A DNA stretch of 64,000 bases from Warburgia ugandensis. Its lineage: Eukaryota; Streptophyta; Magnoliopsida; Canellales; Canellaceae. The position numbers and the translations under genes were made by a program. The notes under the pieces were generated by a model, which saw only the letters and a program-made list of their open reading frames with translations, ran no database searches and was not told the origin of the DNA. Each line of letters starts with the position of its first letter. Position 1 is the stretch's first letter. This document shows positions 11,936-24,703 of the stretch, piece after piece. Location of the stretch: contig CP141126.1 in the NCBI GenBank assembly GCA_035236585.1, positions 68,859,414 to 68,923,413 on the forward strand, written 5' to 3'.

Positions 11936-14514
11936 TGTAGGGGTATCGTTATCAATTTTGACCCCTATTAAGCATCCAAAATTTTCTCATCTAATTGAAT
12001 TTTGGTGTATTTCTGTCATTAGAAAGCTCTTCTCAAGTACATTCTAGTTACTAAGATTTTGATAGTCAATTTTATATCTTTCAAAACTCCATTTCTTTGA
12101 AATCCATAAAGTATAATCTCAAATTCATATTTTATTCCAATTAGAATTTAACAAAATCACATGAAAAGGAATTTAAAAATTAGGGTTTTATACATATACA
12201 CTTGTTGGCCACATTTCTTGGCAGGGATTATAGGTCTACTATTGTAGGTTTTGTAGCTAGCATCACCTTTAGAATTGGCCATAATTTGGCATATAGGTTG
12301 ACACCTATTACCCTATGTTTTGTTACTATTTTGGGAGCAAAACAAAGGCCAAAACATTAGAAAACTTCTACCTATTCACTCCTCTACTTTGCTATGAGTT
12401 GTGGAAGAAAAACAAAGACTAAGATTGACTAATACTGCTAGTAATTCACTCCTCTATTTTGCTATAGTTTTTCTGAGCATAATAAAAGCTAAGTTTGATT
12501 GTTATCTGCTACCTATCACTCCTCTATTTTGTAGTGGTTTTGGGAGAAAAATAGAGTCTAAGATGTCTATTAAACACTACCATGTCAACTCCTTGTTTTG
12601 CTATTATTTATAAATGTAAAGATGACCACAAATGATTTGACCTTAGTTTTGAAGTGAATTATAAGCCAGCTTTTTGTGGTTTTCATACATGTTTGTACAT
12701 GTGATTTGTTAATGATTTTGGACTAAAAATAGAGGCATACTACTACTCTATTTTGCTATAGTCTTGGGAGCAAAATAGAGAACTAAGCAACTATTGACTA
12801 CTATTCCTATTACTCTCTTAGATTAATACTATTTTGATTGAAAAAAGGTATTATAGCATGCCTAATTTTATCTTTGTATATACCATTGATTGACCACTAT
12901 TTTAGATGAAACAAAGTGCTAGATTCCTTTGATTTCCAGCTAACATTTGCAAGAGTGTTATGCTACTATTCTGGAGTTAAAATGCTAGATGTTTTGAGCA
13001 TTGTAGCTCTCAAAATTTTGTAGTATTACATCACATTATAAACTAAAATATATATTCCTTTGTATGCTAAATTATTTTCTACAGATTATAATTCCTTTCA
13101 TGCTATAATTTTGAACTTGCAATTTGCATAACTACACTATTGGATAATTCCATCAATTACATTTTTCATGCAATGGTTTTAAGCATTGAATTTTCAAGAA
13201 AATATTCTATTGGTGATCTTTGTATATTACCTTTGTTTTGCTACTATTTTAAAATCTTGAAAAATCAAATGTTCCATTGATTTTCAATGAAATTTCAAAG
13301 CTAAACATAGATTATATTTGGGCCTAAGTGACTAAGACTATCAATTTTTTTGAAAATGGATTTGAAAATGGTTTTTGTGACCTATTTTAACTTACAATGA
13401 TCTAAAATATGCTTTTACATTGTTGGCTTGAAAAAGAGCTTGTGAGATTTTATATGTGTCATATTTTGCATAAGTGATTCGCAAATGGCATATGGGTTAG
13501 AAACACCTAAGTTTTTTATATATGTGATACGCTATTAAGCCAATGGGCACTATGTATGGGTTGACCTCCCGGCCTCTAACCACTACAGGTGGAATGGTAT
13601 CCAATGCCAAGAGTGGCATTTTCTTAAATGGTGGTCGACTCCACTATAGGTGAATCACAGTACCCTTTCAAGATAGCTATACATGCAACGAGGATGCAAT
13701 GGGAGTCCCTTCATGAGATACCAGAGGGCACACATCACAGTAAAGCTGGCATGAGCATAGGTGTCCCATGAATTTTTGTGGACAGATGAGTTGCATGAGT
13801 ACTCGAGATTATTGAAAAATCTATCAATAGGAGTTCAATGAACCTCCTACTATTTACTTTATATTAGTACTTTGATTTATGTTCATGCATCCTATTATAC
13901 TTGAGTTATGTACAGTTGATTATTGAATGTTGATACAAGTGAGTATGGATGCATTGCATGAGGCGACTAGGTGGCTAGTTGTGTTATTTTTCTGCATTTA
14001 AGAAAAATGCTTTTTAAACACATTAGTGTGCTTGTCTATTGTATGCCTTGGTTTTGAGTTTGTGGCTTAGTTTTACCAATTAAGTATACCTTCATATTAC
14101 TTAACACACCAAAACATTGCAAAAACAAGAGAAAAAGTTAAGGCTAAGAATTAGACATGATCAGAGGCTTCAAACACTTGGTGTAGTTCAATGTAAGGAC
14201 CAATCCAGAGAAAAATTAGTTTACTAGAAGTCATTTTAGATAGATGCTAAATTAGTTATGAATAAATATTCATGATGATTTATTTATGGTTAATTGGTTT
14301 ATAAATGGCTGACCTAACACTATTTCAAATTGATGTATGGTATGACTCAGAGGTGAGTTGGTTTTTATATGTGAATATGGTACTCGAGTGTTTTAGAAAT
14401 AGTTTTTGAAAACAAATATTTTTTTGAAAAGGAAATTTTCAAACAGGGAATTCTTGACTTTGCAAAAATATATTTATTCTTTCAAAATTATCTTTTAAAA
14501 TGCTAGGCATCACA
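11936..14514 (+). mobile_element. Solo LTR, Gypsy type (family 4), start uncertain
   Basis: Ends TGCTAGGCATCACA at 14514, matching the GG(G)TC(A/G)TCACA ends of the other plus-strand LTRs. The 13540-13640 block (ccggcctctaaccactacaggtgg, then TGCCAAGAGTGGCA) parallels solo LTR family 1 at about 2050-2125. The right flank (14515 on) is Copia-1 integrase/linker sequence, so this LTR interrupts that element. The start is placed at TGTAGGGG (11936) only because it is the first plausible TG and is followed by 'ccaaaattttctcat'-type U3 sequence; flanks TATAA and CTTTG do not form a target-site duplication. Contains the hairpin array 12305-12790. Confidence 0.5.
12305..12790. repeat. Degenerate tandem repeat of hairpin-forming units
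   Basis: About five diverged units, 80-110 bp apart except for a wider last gap, each built around CTCTATTTTGCT...GGGAG(C/A)AAAATAGAG. The clearest unit has a perfect 12-bp inverted repeat (12746-12757 with 12769-12780) around an 11-nt loop; another at about 12515-12558 pairs over 9 bp. The array lies in solo LTR family 4. Not CRISPR: units are diverged and abutting, without unique spacers of constant length. Confidence 0.75.
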
Positions 14515-14539
14515 CTTTGAAGAGACCCTACTAAGTATG

Positions 14540-15029
14540 TAAATGGCATATGAGAGTGCATCTACACAAAAAGGAAAGAGAAAGATTTGGATGAGCCACC
14601 ATAGACCTCACCGAGTCCTATTGCATCTTTTCACTACACCAATTCTTTTGGGGCATGTATAGCATAAATGTCTAGTGAACAGTCGCATTACCTACACAAA
14701 ACAAATCAAATAATTGAGATGAATACTCACCATTTTGATCCGTTTGTAAGATTTTCTCTTTTTCTTTAATTGGGTTTTGGGATCTAATATGAAGTGCTTA
14801 AACATTTCTAAAGCTTCATGGTTATGTGTAAAGAGGTACCCATAACCATACTTGGAGAAATCACCTATGAAAGAGATGAAATAACAAAAACCATTTCTTG
14901 CCCTAATACTTATTGGTGCACATATGTCAAAGTAGATTTTCTCTAGAAGATTCTCTTTTCTCCTAACTTTAGAAAAGGGTTTTGTAATTCTTTTTTCAAA
15001 TATGTAGGGTTCACAAGTCAAAAACTTAA
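14540..15029 (-). pseudogene. Copia-1 integrase fragment
   Basis: Minus-strand translation shows the Copia integrase core in order: a TCEPYIFEK stretch (end of the HHCC zinc region), FDICAPISIRARNGFCYF with the first catalytic Asp region, FIGDFSKYGYGYLF (a changed F.DD.SRY.W.Y), then after a broken segment CNRTR and CVDALSYAIYIL (from the conserved ..W..A...A.Y..NR segment). The enzyme would insert the cDNA into host DNA. Stops and small deletions are present, and the N-terminal side is cut off by the solo LTR at 15030. 29330-29900 carries the equivalent in Copia-2. Confidence 0.8.
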
Positions 15030-18000
15030 TGTAATATTAGTGATTCTATAAAATCCCATCTAATATATATGTAATCTATAAAAAAATTGAGAATTTTTTT
15101 TTTTTCTCAATCTTAATTATATCAAAGGGATAATTAGAAATGTTAGAATAAGTTTGTGACATCTTCCGTGTAGTAAATTAACTATAATCATAGATGATGT
15201 GTAAACAAACCCTAGAGTGAGGAAGGTTGAAGTATGGAGTATAATAAAAAACATACTTAATGCGAGTGTAATCTTGTCCAAAATTGAGGAACCTAAGTGA
15301 AACAAGGAGACATTAGTAACTAACCAACATAAGAACTAATGTAGAGATTAATTCAAGTATAAGAAACTAAAAATGAAATCGAAACATAGGGTATAGTGGC
15401 AAACAAGGTGAGGTCTAAGGGTTTAATTGATAAATACAATTAAAGGGTAGATTGGGGATTGCAACATGGGAGTTATCTTGTGCGTGCTGGTAGAACAACC
15501 CAAACTGTGGTGTGATGGTGGGCTTTGATGACTGCACACATGGCAAGTAGTTGGCCATGCAAGTGGGGGGAGAAATGTTTAAAAATGGGGCCGCTTCTTG
15601 CTCCTCCCTCTCCATCCCACAACTAACCTTTCCAGTCATTGCAACTAGTTGAAATCCCTTAAAGGAAACCTACAAAACCAAAGGAAGCCTAGTAGGAGGA
15701 AGTGAATAAATTGGAGGTAGAGTGGAGCTACACATACTCTCCAACAGTGAGCTCATCACCTACAGGAAACCTGATGAGATCAAACTAAAGAACCAAGAGG
15801 AAAATCCAAGGAAAAGTCAAGCTTCCAATTGGGGAAAATAGTGTCAAGTTGAGAAGAGGTGGAGGTGAGAAGGAGTAGATCATAGGGGAATTCAATCCCT
15901 AGTACTATGTGTCCCCAACATCAGATGGAGACTGCATGAATTGGAGTAGGAAAGGACTTACTTCTCAAAAAGGTAGGGGATTTTGGGAATTTGGCTAATC
16001 GAAACCATGTTTTGGCCTTAAAGTTGTAGGTGATTAGGAGATGTTTTGGAAAAATCATTGTGATTGATCTATGATTCATGTTAGGATGTGTGCAATTTGA
16101 AATTCATATTTAGTGCTTTTGTTTCCCCTTAAAATTTTTATATAGGTCTCCATGTGTTTAATGTTTTTAATTAATTAATAAGTGAGGATTGCGAGTTACT
16201 ATTTTACTTGTGAATTTCATGGGGTACAAAGGCTATATGTTAAAATTATGAATTGCTCATCTAGGCAGAGATATAGGGTAAGGTCCTACAGAAAATGCCT
16301 TTGCATTTCCACCATGGTGAGCAATGATCTCTCACTATGTTGTATGATAGTTTGATAGGCTTTGAATTAAGGTATGGTTCAAATTTTTGGATGAATTTAA
16401 TTCATTTGATCGGGGAGATTGAGCAAGGAATAAGACACAATTTCATACATTGTAGAGCAGGAAATTGATGTCCTGTTCCATCCCTGTTTGAGAAATCCAA
16501 TTTCAATGTTCTTTCACTATAATGTTTTGTAATATGAAAGGAATTAGAGAGATTATGTTTGGACTAATTTTAGGATAAATTGACTTCATTTTCTAAGGGA
16601 GGTTAAGTAGGGAACTAAACATAATTTCTTGCACTATTGAACAAGAAATTGATGTCATGTTCCACCCCTGTTTGGGCCATTTGATCTTCCTATCATTGAT
16701 GGGCTAAAAAAGGGGGAAATTGTTAGCTTGAAATGTGGAATGATAGTGATTTAATAATAGATGGACATTGCACAAAATCTTGTTAGAAATTGGACTGCAA
16801 GTATACAATTGCAATATAGGTGCCTTTAAAAAATAGTAGGGAAAAGTTATGAATATACCTCAACTTAGATAATGAATTTATATTTGTTTTAAGCTTAACA
16901 TTTTTGTATGTTACCTACTAATTATGCTATAATGACACTCTAAGTTTTCCTAGACTTTTCCCTAAAATAATAAATGATTTGAACTGAGAATGTGTAACAG
17001 TTAAAACGCACCTAGTAGAACAATAAGGATGCATGTGATAAACCTATTGAGTAAGCAGCTCAAACCTCTATCAAAACAATGGGAATCCACTCAGATGTTC
17101 TTATACTATGTACACAATGGTTGTGAACTTATAGATCAAGAGAATTTCAAGTGGAGTGGGTTGTATTTTGACCAAGAATTCACTTACGACATATTATATA
17201 CTCTACAAGACCAGCAGGAACACACTTAGAGTCTAGGCTCTTAACTAAACTTATAGGGGCTATTCCTTACTTAAAATAGTAGGAGCACACAAATACACTA
17301 TCATTCAAGTTGGGAACACCTGAGTTCCACCATCAAGAGCTATAAGGAAGAGTTCAACACGGACTTAATAAGACATAGTGAAAACTATCCTTGCAGTACT
17401 AATAGGAACATACATGGGAAACTTACCATTCAACAATACAAAACCCCCTCCAACTTGAGTGTTCAAGTCCTAGACACACTGTATACTAACATCTCTATTG
17501 AATATAGAAGATGTTGGACTGGTTATAAGTGAAACTAGATAGGTTTAGGTTGCCCTCATATGCCATGACCAAGAGTACCTTGCTGGACCAGCAATGGTAC
17601 CCTTGCATGATAAGGTCATTATGCAAACACAGACTACTATTTAACTAAACTACCTAGTTAGACCTCGAGACTGAACCATACAATAAAAATATGTAGTGCA
17701 TTTTAGTTGACTAGTGTGAACATGTTAACTGAACTCATAACATTGAGATAAAACATTCAAGTTCCTTTCATGTTGTATTATTTTCAGTTATCTTGATTGT
17801 GTACATGTTTAAATCTTGTTTCCTAAGGAATGTATAAGAAATTCAATTAGATGGCCAAAAACATTTATAACTAGACACAGAGGGACACACATTTTATTAG
17901 CTTATGCAATGCATTTCATTGGACATGAAGTGCTGTGCTATTAGTAACACAGAAGGATAACTAACAATATGAATAACATAAGAATAAGTAACCCCATTAT

Positions 18001-19683
18001 ACTTAACATATTTAGAACAATAAGTGAAACTAAAGTATACTAGGAAATAGGACATTAAAGAAGAAGCTAATAACATAGACCTTACACTATTTAGGGAAAT
18101 CAGATAGAGTAGAACTTGGATAAATATGTTTATTTTGTAACTAGGTCAATTCATAACTACAATTTAATAAGAATTAGGATAATAATAAATTCACCAAGCC
18201 ATGAAGAGCATCATGGTGGTTGTCAAAAAAATTCATGGATGATTCAAAGATTTATACTACGCATGGATGACTAAGGATTTTCAAACTCTTGCAATGATTT
18301 GCAAAATACTTGATTTCAAGCATAATGTTTGACTGAGATTTAGGAAAGCTCTCCTAGAGTAGTTTATAAGACCTGGCGATATGTTTGATCGATGTTTTAG
18401 GATTGCTCAATGATCAGATTGAGCCCCAAGGCAAGCTTGTTGAATGTGGCTGTAAGTCCTAAATCACTATGCTAAGAGGAGTAGTTGGCCTCTACCCTAT
18501 GATATTATTAGATACCATCTTGGGAGGAGCTTTATGAGTGGGTTTTCATGGGGACCACTCCTACTGTAGTTGGTAACTACCCATGTGGAACGGTGAACAA
18601 GTCCACATGGAATTTGTGGAAATGTATGTTGAGATAATTACTTTGAGGTGACAGTAGCACCCAACAAGCATAAGAGTTAGATTATGTGGGCAAGTTGATC
18701 ATGCCAGTCACTCTCAAGAGTTTAGATTGTCCATTGTGACTGGATTGTGTGATGTTGTCTCAGATGGTAAGATAAGGAATGTTAGCATCACCGTGATAGA
18801 ACTAAATGCAACCCTATATTTCACTATATGGGTTTTTCATCTTGATTTGACCTGCATCTTTGAAAATAATTGCATCATTCCTTAATAAGTGTGACATGTA
18901 GTTTACTACACGATGTGGTTTTATCAAATATTGATTTATGCATAAATAATGTATTTGAGCTTTTTTGGGAATAAAAACATGAGCATCACATAGTATGTTG
19001 GATTGCATTAATGCATCCATGTAAACATGCACTAATCATGGAATCTTATGATGGTTACAATGAAGGTGGGTGACTTTTAATAAATTCATACAAGTTAACT
19101 CTTATCAGACTTCCATATACTATGATACTTGTATATTTTAGAGTATACTATGGGTTACTAAGTATTTTGGGCAGACTAGTATTTACCTTTTTCCTTGGTG
19201 AGTGTTTCATGCTCACCCTCTTGCACCAACATTGTAGGAGAGACTTCAGCGAGGTATACTATGGAAGAGAAGGAGAAGGTGTAGCTGATCGACACACTAT
19301 CCATGATGTATGTGACAGATGGATTAGATTGTGTATAGCCTTTGTTATTTTTGTAACACACTATGTTTATGACTTTTGATGTGTAAGTTTAAGGTTGATA
19401 CTTCTTGACATTGAAAACATTAAGGGATTGTATATATGTGTGTGTTTGTAATAGTAGTTTATGTTGTCACCAGCAGATCCTATGGCATAGTGTTTTATTT
19501 TTTGTTGGTAGGCACTTACTTATTTTAACTACGTGAGGAGATTTATTGATTGTAGCACTCAATTTGAAGATGGGAACTTTTGAATTTATATATGCTGTCA
19601 ACCCTCTTGTTCACAATAGGAAATTTTTGTTGCCTTTGAAAAGAATTTTCACATATTACTCAAAAAAAAATTGGGATGTTACA
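15030..19683 (+). mobile_element. Solo LTR, Gypsy type (family 5), 4.65 kb
   Basis: Starts TGTAATATTAGTG and ends AATTGGGATGTTACA. It separates two adjacent parts of Copia-1 that are contiguous in Copia-2 (aaaaactaacaactttt at 29794). Flanks are CTTAA on the left and CTAAC on the right, a poor but possible target-site duplication since the intact Copia-2 sequence has CTAAC there. Inside: a pair of related ~80-bp segments at about 16425-16500 and 16600-16680 (both with 'gaaattgatgtc.tgttcca'), a weakly conserved LTR block around 18480-18600, and 'gagtgtttcatgctcaccc' near 19199. No pol homology. Open frames at 15415, 17029, 18814 and 19122 look non-coding. Confidence 0.65.
16420..16690. repeat. 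Two-copy direct repeat inside solo LTR family 5
   Basis: Segments around 16425-16500 and 16605-16680 share the order ga.caaggaa.aagaca.aatttc..., gaa.aagaaattgatgtc.tgttcca.ccctgtttg, with about 180 bp between starts. Diverged, probably an old duplication within the LTR. Confidence 0.6.
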
Positions 19684-20330
19684 CTAACAACTTCTAACCA
19701 TCCGAAGTAAGCATCCTTCTCTAACTTGGACATTTGATCCTTACCTATCCCAATATGACATGTCATAAATAAGAAGCATCCATTGCATTCTACACACCAC
19801 TATAGAATCTAATCATTTATTAAGACAAATAGTATCGAGTTGAAACAAAGTATCATGAATAAAAAACCAACAATAAATAGTGTTGTTCTTCGAAATAGAA
19901 ACTCTACCACTTGAAAATTTATATTCAAAACCATCCATAACAAGTCTTAGAACAAAAACTAAATTCCTCGTCATGCCAACAAAACTTTCACATACAAAGA
20001 GAATAAAGAGTATCATGAAGAATGTGTACAAGTCCTATGCATGTTTGAAGATGGTAGATCTGAACTCCAAGTACATCCTTAGTATGTTGTTCCCCATGTA
20101 TAGATGATATGCCATCTTATAATTAGATGGAATTCTATGAAAGCACTCCTATCCCATGTCACATGCTTTGCTGCATGAATTCATGAACCAATCAAGACAA
20201 CATCAATTAGTAATCAAAACCTTAGAGCAAACCAAGGCATTATCATTAGGTAGTGATTTTTATAGACTTCTTATCTTTGCAGTCTCTAAAAATCAACCCT
20301 TCTAACCATAGATAAAGTAGGTATCTTTTG
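19684..20330 (-). pseudogene. Copia-1 protease and GAG-pre-integrase fragment
   Basis: The minus-strand frame 20031-19813 reads LFVCESFVGMTRNLVFVL then SSGRVSISKNNTIYC, typical of the GAG-pre-integrase domain of Copia pol (C(E)S..GM.RNLVSV..LV..GF). Upstream (about 20130-20200) DWFMNSC...ACDMG replaces the aspartic protease motif D-x-x-x-DSG-x-S-x-H-(M/V)-T, so the catalytic DSG has become NSC. A decayed zinc-knuckle-like stretch precedes it near 20260-20330. Same order as Copia-2 29900-30190. Multiple stops; not functional. Confidence 0.75.
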
Positions 20331-20696
20331 ACTTGTCAAACTTCATATGCTTTAAATGGTACTTTCTAGGTGGCTTAACAATAGTATCCATCTTTCTTGG
20401 CTCAATCTTGGAATCCCTTTTAAAATCTTAAAATTTTTCCTTAGTTTTCCAACCTTTTTAGTCTTATGTAGAACTAAACAAGCAATATCCTCACTGTTAA
20501 CAATGCTACTTTCATCTTCTAACTCTAGGTAGAAGTTAAGGTCATTCAAGATTTTCATACTAGTGTTATTTAATAATAATGTCTTCATAGTATTTCAAGA
20601 AGAGGGTAAGGACCTCATAATAGCTTCGATCTATTGCTCATCACTAAATATGTAAATACCAATAGTCAACTTAAGGATCATCATTGACATCTTCTA
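20330..20696 (-). pseudogene. Copia-1 gag C-terminal fragment
   Basis: Open frame 20588-20352 on the minus strand: NTSMKILNDLNFYLELEDE followed by a basic stretch (KTKKVGKLRKNF), like the end of Copia gag (leucine-rich helix, ED/EE acidic patch, then a basic region before the CCHC knuckle). Upstream 'ISNDEQ'-like text (20645 region, FSDEQ) fits the 'sdeq.i.allrsLP.S' gag motif. The N-terminal half continues at 24850 beyond a solo LTR. Confidence 0.65.
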
Positions 20697-21275
20697 TGTA
20701 ACACCCTTAACTTTTGTAAAGAGATTGAATAAATAATGAAATTAAAAATTTCAAGGAAACTTAGGCTGGAATATTAGGGTTATTAAAAATGCACTTCATA
20801 TAGAAGTAGAATCAAGATATAAGACATGTATAATTGAAAACATACTAAACAAACTATTCAGAATGACTGTAAGCACAACAAATTCTGAGTTTGGATGAAA
20901 ATTCCTTATTTTTCTCTATTTTTATGAATAAAAGGGTAAAATGCTAATTTTACTCATAACCGAGACCTAAGACATAAAAATTTGGAATGTACTCAGAAAT
21001 ACAATTCCAATGCCACTAAGTACACTTAATTCCGAGTTCATGAGAATAAACCCTAATTTTCTCCATTTTTTGAATTAAAAGGGCAAAATGGTCCTTCCAC
21101 ACTTTTGTGGGGCCCACAAAGGAATCCAATTGTTAGAAAACATGTAATCATGAGTCAAACCACTACCACCTACTAGTGGAGAAGGAGGTGGTAGTGGGAA
21201 TCCAATGACCATTTAATAATAAAAAAGAATTGAATATGATAATTACATGTAATCATGGAAAATTCCAAAAATCCC

Positions 21276-21283
21276 TATAAATA
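21276..21283 (+). promoter_or_regulatory. Candidate LTR TATA box
   Basis: TATAAATA in 'tccctataaatagcac', about 580 bp into the LTR and just before its GC-richer leader. A good plant TATA context; function inferred from position. Confidence 0.6.
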
Positions 21284-24200
21284 GCACATAAAATTCCCAT
21301 AAAATTTTCTAATGTTCTTCATGAGGTCTCCTACCAGCCTTGAAATCCCAGCTCCAAAATCCTTCCCAATCTTCCCCAAAATTTTCTTCTTTCTCTCTCT
21401 TTCCGTAGGAGAGTGTCCACAGATGCTCCCAACAAACAATTCATGTCTATTATCGAGGTACGTCCAAAGATGCATCATCCCCGATGAACTAGGGTTTCTA
21501 CCTAGGAAACCCTATTTGAATTAGCCATCCATTTATAGCCATTAACTTTCAATCTTAACCTTTGGATCTATTTGGACTGAGGAGATCTACAAAAGCCCTA
21601 AGAAATTTGGATGATCCGCCTCCTGGATCGTTAGGACAAAAATAAAAAATGGTACTGGTGACCATCTCTGGCAGTCGATCCTAGTTATTCCGGCCAATCT
21701 AACTGTTAAAAGTTGATCCAGAACCGTTAAACCTCTTCAGTGAGTGGTGATCTACAAAAGCCCCAAGGTCTCACTCCATCTCTAGCAACGGTGATGGAGG
21801 AATCTATCTCTATATATTTTCCAATGTTTAGGGCTTCTTTTATCTTTTTGGTGGAATATCTCTCTCTCTAATGATGCTTTCTTCACCAGACCTGACCAGG
21901 TGGGTTACCTTCACCCTCTATTTCCATTCCAGTGTTTAACTTGGGTTTTCCAGCCTCCAAGAGGTCTCCCCGGCCATTGATCCATCGGGAATGATGGATC
22001 CGGCAATAGGGTTGAGATCTACCATCTTGGATGGCTCAAATAATACTTTTGAGCCATTGGATGGATTCCCGAGGCCCAAAAACCCCAGGAGATGAAATCT
22101 TGGGCTTTGACTATCAAGGATGGAGGAGATCCGGTGATGGGTGATCTGATGGTCCAGATATGGACCTTCTCGGCCATAGTCAGTCACCTCCATCTGACCA
22201 CATGTAATAGGCGGTAACATGTGTGAGTTGCTAGCCGTTGTCACAATCGTAAGCCCAGATTAGATCTGGGCCGTCCAATTTTTTAATTAGAAGCTCATTT
22301 CTACAATTAAGAGTTTAATTTAGCTCTGATTTTAGATCTAAAAGTGTCTATAGATTCCTTGTCACTTGTAGAAGTTACTAAACCCATAAGATCTATGTTT
22401 TTAATTGTATTTACTTGTGATAATTAGTAAAATCCATGCCAGCAGTATTGGATCATGATCAAGATGACTTTAAAATGAAAATCTGAACCGATAGATGGGT
22501 TCAGGAAGTTTGAAGAATACCTATGGATCATGATCACAACAAAATTTCTATATATCTAGATTAAGAAATTAAACAAAAACAATAAGATACAATATCAGCC
22601 CTTAAAATAGGATAAAATCTAAAAATCTCAATTTTGATCTCAATTTAACTCCAAATTGAGATCTAAAAGTTGGGTTGGATTCTTGATTTTTTGTATTTAA
22701 GTAGATAAGGGTACTAATATCCTTGATCTACAAGATCTGGGATAATCAGACCATTCAAACCATTTTGGATGATGATCTAATAATATACTAACTTAAATAA
22801 ATGGGTTAGATGTAATTGAATTGGTAGAACTTAAGAGATCTAGACTTAAAAGTAGTAAAATCCATAAAAATGAATGAAAATCTCCTTGATCAAATTGATT
22901 GAGGATTGGATAGTATGGATGTAATTAGATAATGATATAAAGTTAATATCATATGGATTGATGGACTTGATGATGATAATTTGGTATAGATTAAGATCTA
23001 TGTCCTTAATGTTTGAAAAATTGGCTTAAGATTTTCTTGATTGGTTGGATCAAGAAGGATCAAATCATTTGATGAGATGCATCTATGATCTAGCGATAAG
23101 ATCACATTAATAAAATGTATTAGATCTAAAGGAAAGTGAAAGATCAAGATCTAAACCCTAAAAGAGATGAAAAATGAATAGAAATCAACTATGACTGTTG
23201 GATCATGATGAATAGTTATGGCATGTTAAATTTTCATTTTAATTATTGAATGTTATTATAATTGTATTTTTATTGCTTAGTATATTTAATTGTTAGATTT
23301 ATTATTTATTTATGCTTTAATGCTTATGTTATGAAAATTACATTGAAAATGTAATTAAATGAAAAATAGAGTTGAAGGACAATTACATGGAATAAAAGAC
23401 ATGGACTTAATGATAGTAAGGGCAATAGTTAGTAGGATAATATAAGGAATATCATTTCCTTGGCCCAAATTAGAAGAATAATGAAACTCCATGAATGACA
23501 TTTTAAATGTTCATGGATTTAATAAAAATCAATTAGAAAGAGTACCACTTTGATGTAGGTGGATGTACAAGAACGTATTAAGGATTCATGTGTATACATA
23601 CATGATCTTCTATCTAGAATTATAGACCTTCATGATATAAGTATACTTGGTACCTTAGCATAATAATGATCCAATCACATGATCCAACTAAGTGATCCAA
23701 CCCCTTGATCCAATTCAAATAATCCAATCTAATTATCTAATCAAATGAGGTGAAAGTAATGAGATGTGTAGACTAAGGAAACCCTAAGAATAGGGCATAA
23801 AAAATATTCCAACCTTAGTTAAACAGACACATCATCTGATATGTATAATGTATTTTACATACAAGAATGGTGGCTTGTGATTTTGTTTTACACAGCCTTA
23901 GGACTAGGGATACTATGCTAGGGAAGTTATGAGGGTTTGGCCACCCACTTCCTGAAATTTATATGATGGATACCATGCCCAAAAAGAGGCTAAATGTTGG
24001 GTGGGTCAATCATGGGAAGGAAGCCATGGTCCCCCCCATGCGGACATGGATTTTATTATTTTCATAGTTAGTATCAGTGGATTATTATGTAGTTATCCAG
24101 GCATGCTATACATATTTAGACTACGGCATAGTAGTCCTTAAGTATTTTGCATTATGATGCACATATGATAGGCATAGTGTAATGCCATGGCATGATGAGA

Positions 24201-24468
24201 TGCCACCACATGAATTCCTGGAAAGAAAATCCTCGTATGAGAATTGGTTAAATATTAATCTCCTAAGTGGAAGTATAGCTAGGGGAAGGAATAAGTTTTG
24301 AGCAATTTTCACTATTTTAACATATTTATCCTATACTACATAACTAATGTATATACTCTATATTGAGATAACTCATGAGTAGATAACCATGATGGAATAA
24401 TGACTAAGGTATGTATTCTTATATTAGTGAAGTAGCATATTTTTGTATCCCCTACCAAGCATAGCTTG

Positions 24469-24508
24469 CTGAGATATTGTAAATATTTGGATGTTTACAA
24501 TATCTCAG
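24469..24508 (+). repeat. Perfect 15-bp inverted repeat (LTR hairpin)
   Basis: Arms CTGAGATATTGTAAA (24469-24483) and TTTACAATATCTCAG (24494-24508), loop of 10 nt. It lies next to the conserved 'aagcatagcttgctgag' block, about 340 bp before the LTR end and before the AATAAA at 24698. The same arms occur in copy 2 (48325-48364) with a different loop. Confidence 0.9.
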
Positions 24509-24697
24509 ATACAAGGAAGGAGAATTAAGGAAGTAAAGCTTGAAGACTCAAAAGCTGTAAGACTGATCAAAGTGTTTCCCTTGAAGATTGTTTAATTTGG
24601 TTATGTACTTTCTAATTTGGATTGTATTTGGACAATGAATTGTAATTGTAATACAGGGGCTGTGTAAGAGTGAACTACTGAATGATTCTTGGTATTC

Positions 24698-24703
24698 AAT
24701 AAA
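24698..24703 (+). promoter_or_regulatory. Candidate LTR polyadenylation signal
   Basis: AATAAA 147 bp before the LTR end. The complementary TTTATT is kept at the matching place in the minus-strand copy (48067-48072). Confidence 0.5.

Noticed and set aside
12305..12790. Possible CRISPR-like or regularly spaced repeat array
   Set aside because: Units are diverged and adjacent with no unique spacers of constant length; the window is plant nuclear DNA.
19122..19379. 85-residue hydrophobic open frame as a membrane protein gene
   Set aside because: It lies in a solo LTR, has an overlapping frame on the other strand, and shows no recognisable family motif.
20697..20700. Target-site duplication for solo LTR family 6 copy 1
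   Set aside because: Flanks TTCTA and TTTTG do not match well enough to claim one, although the ends are supported by copy 2.
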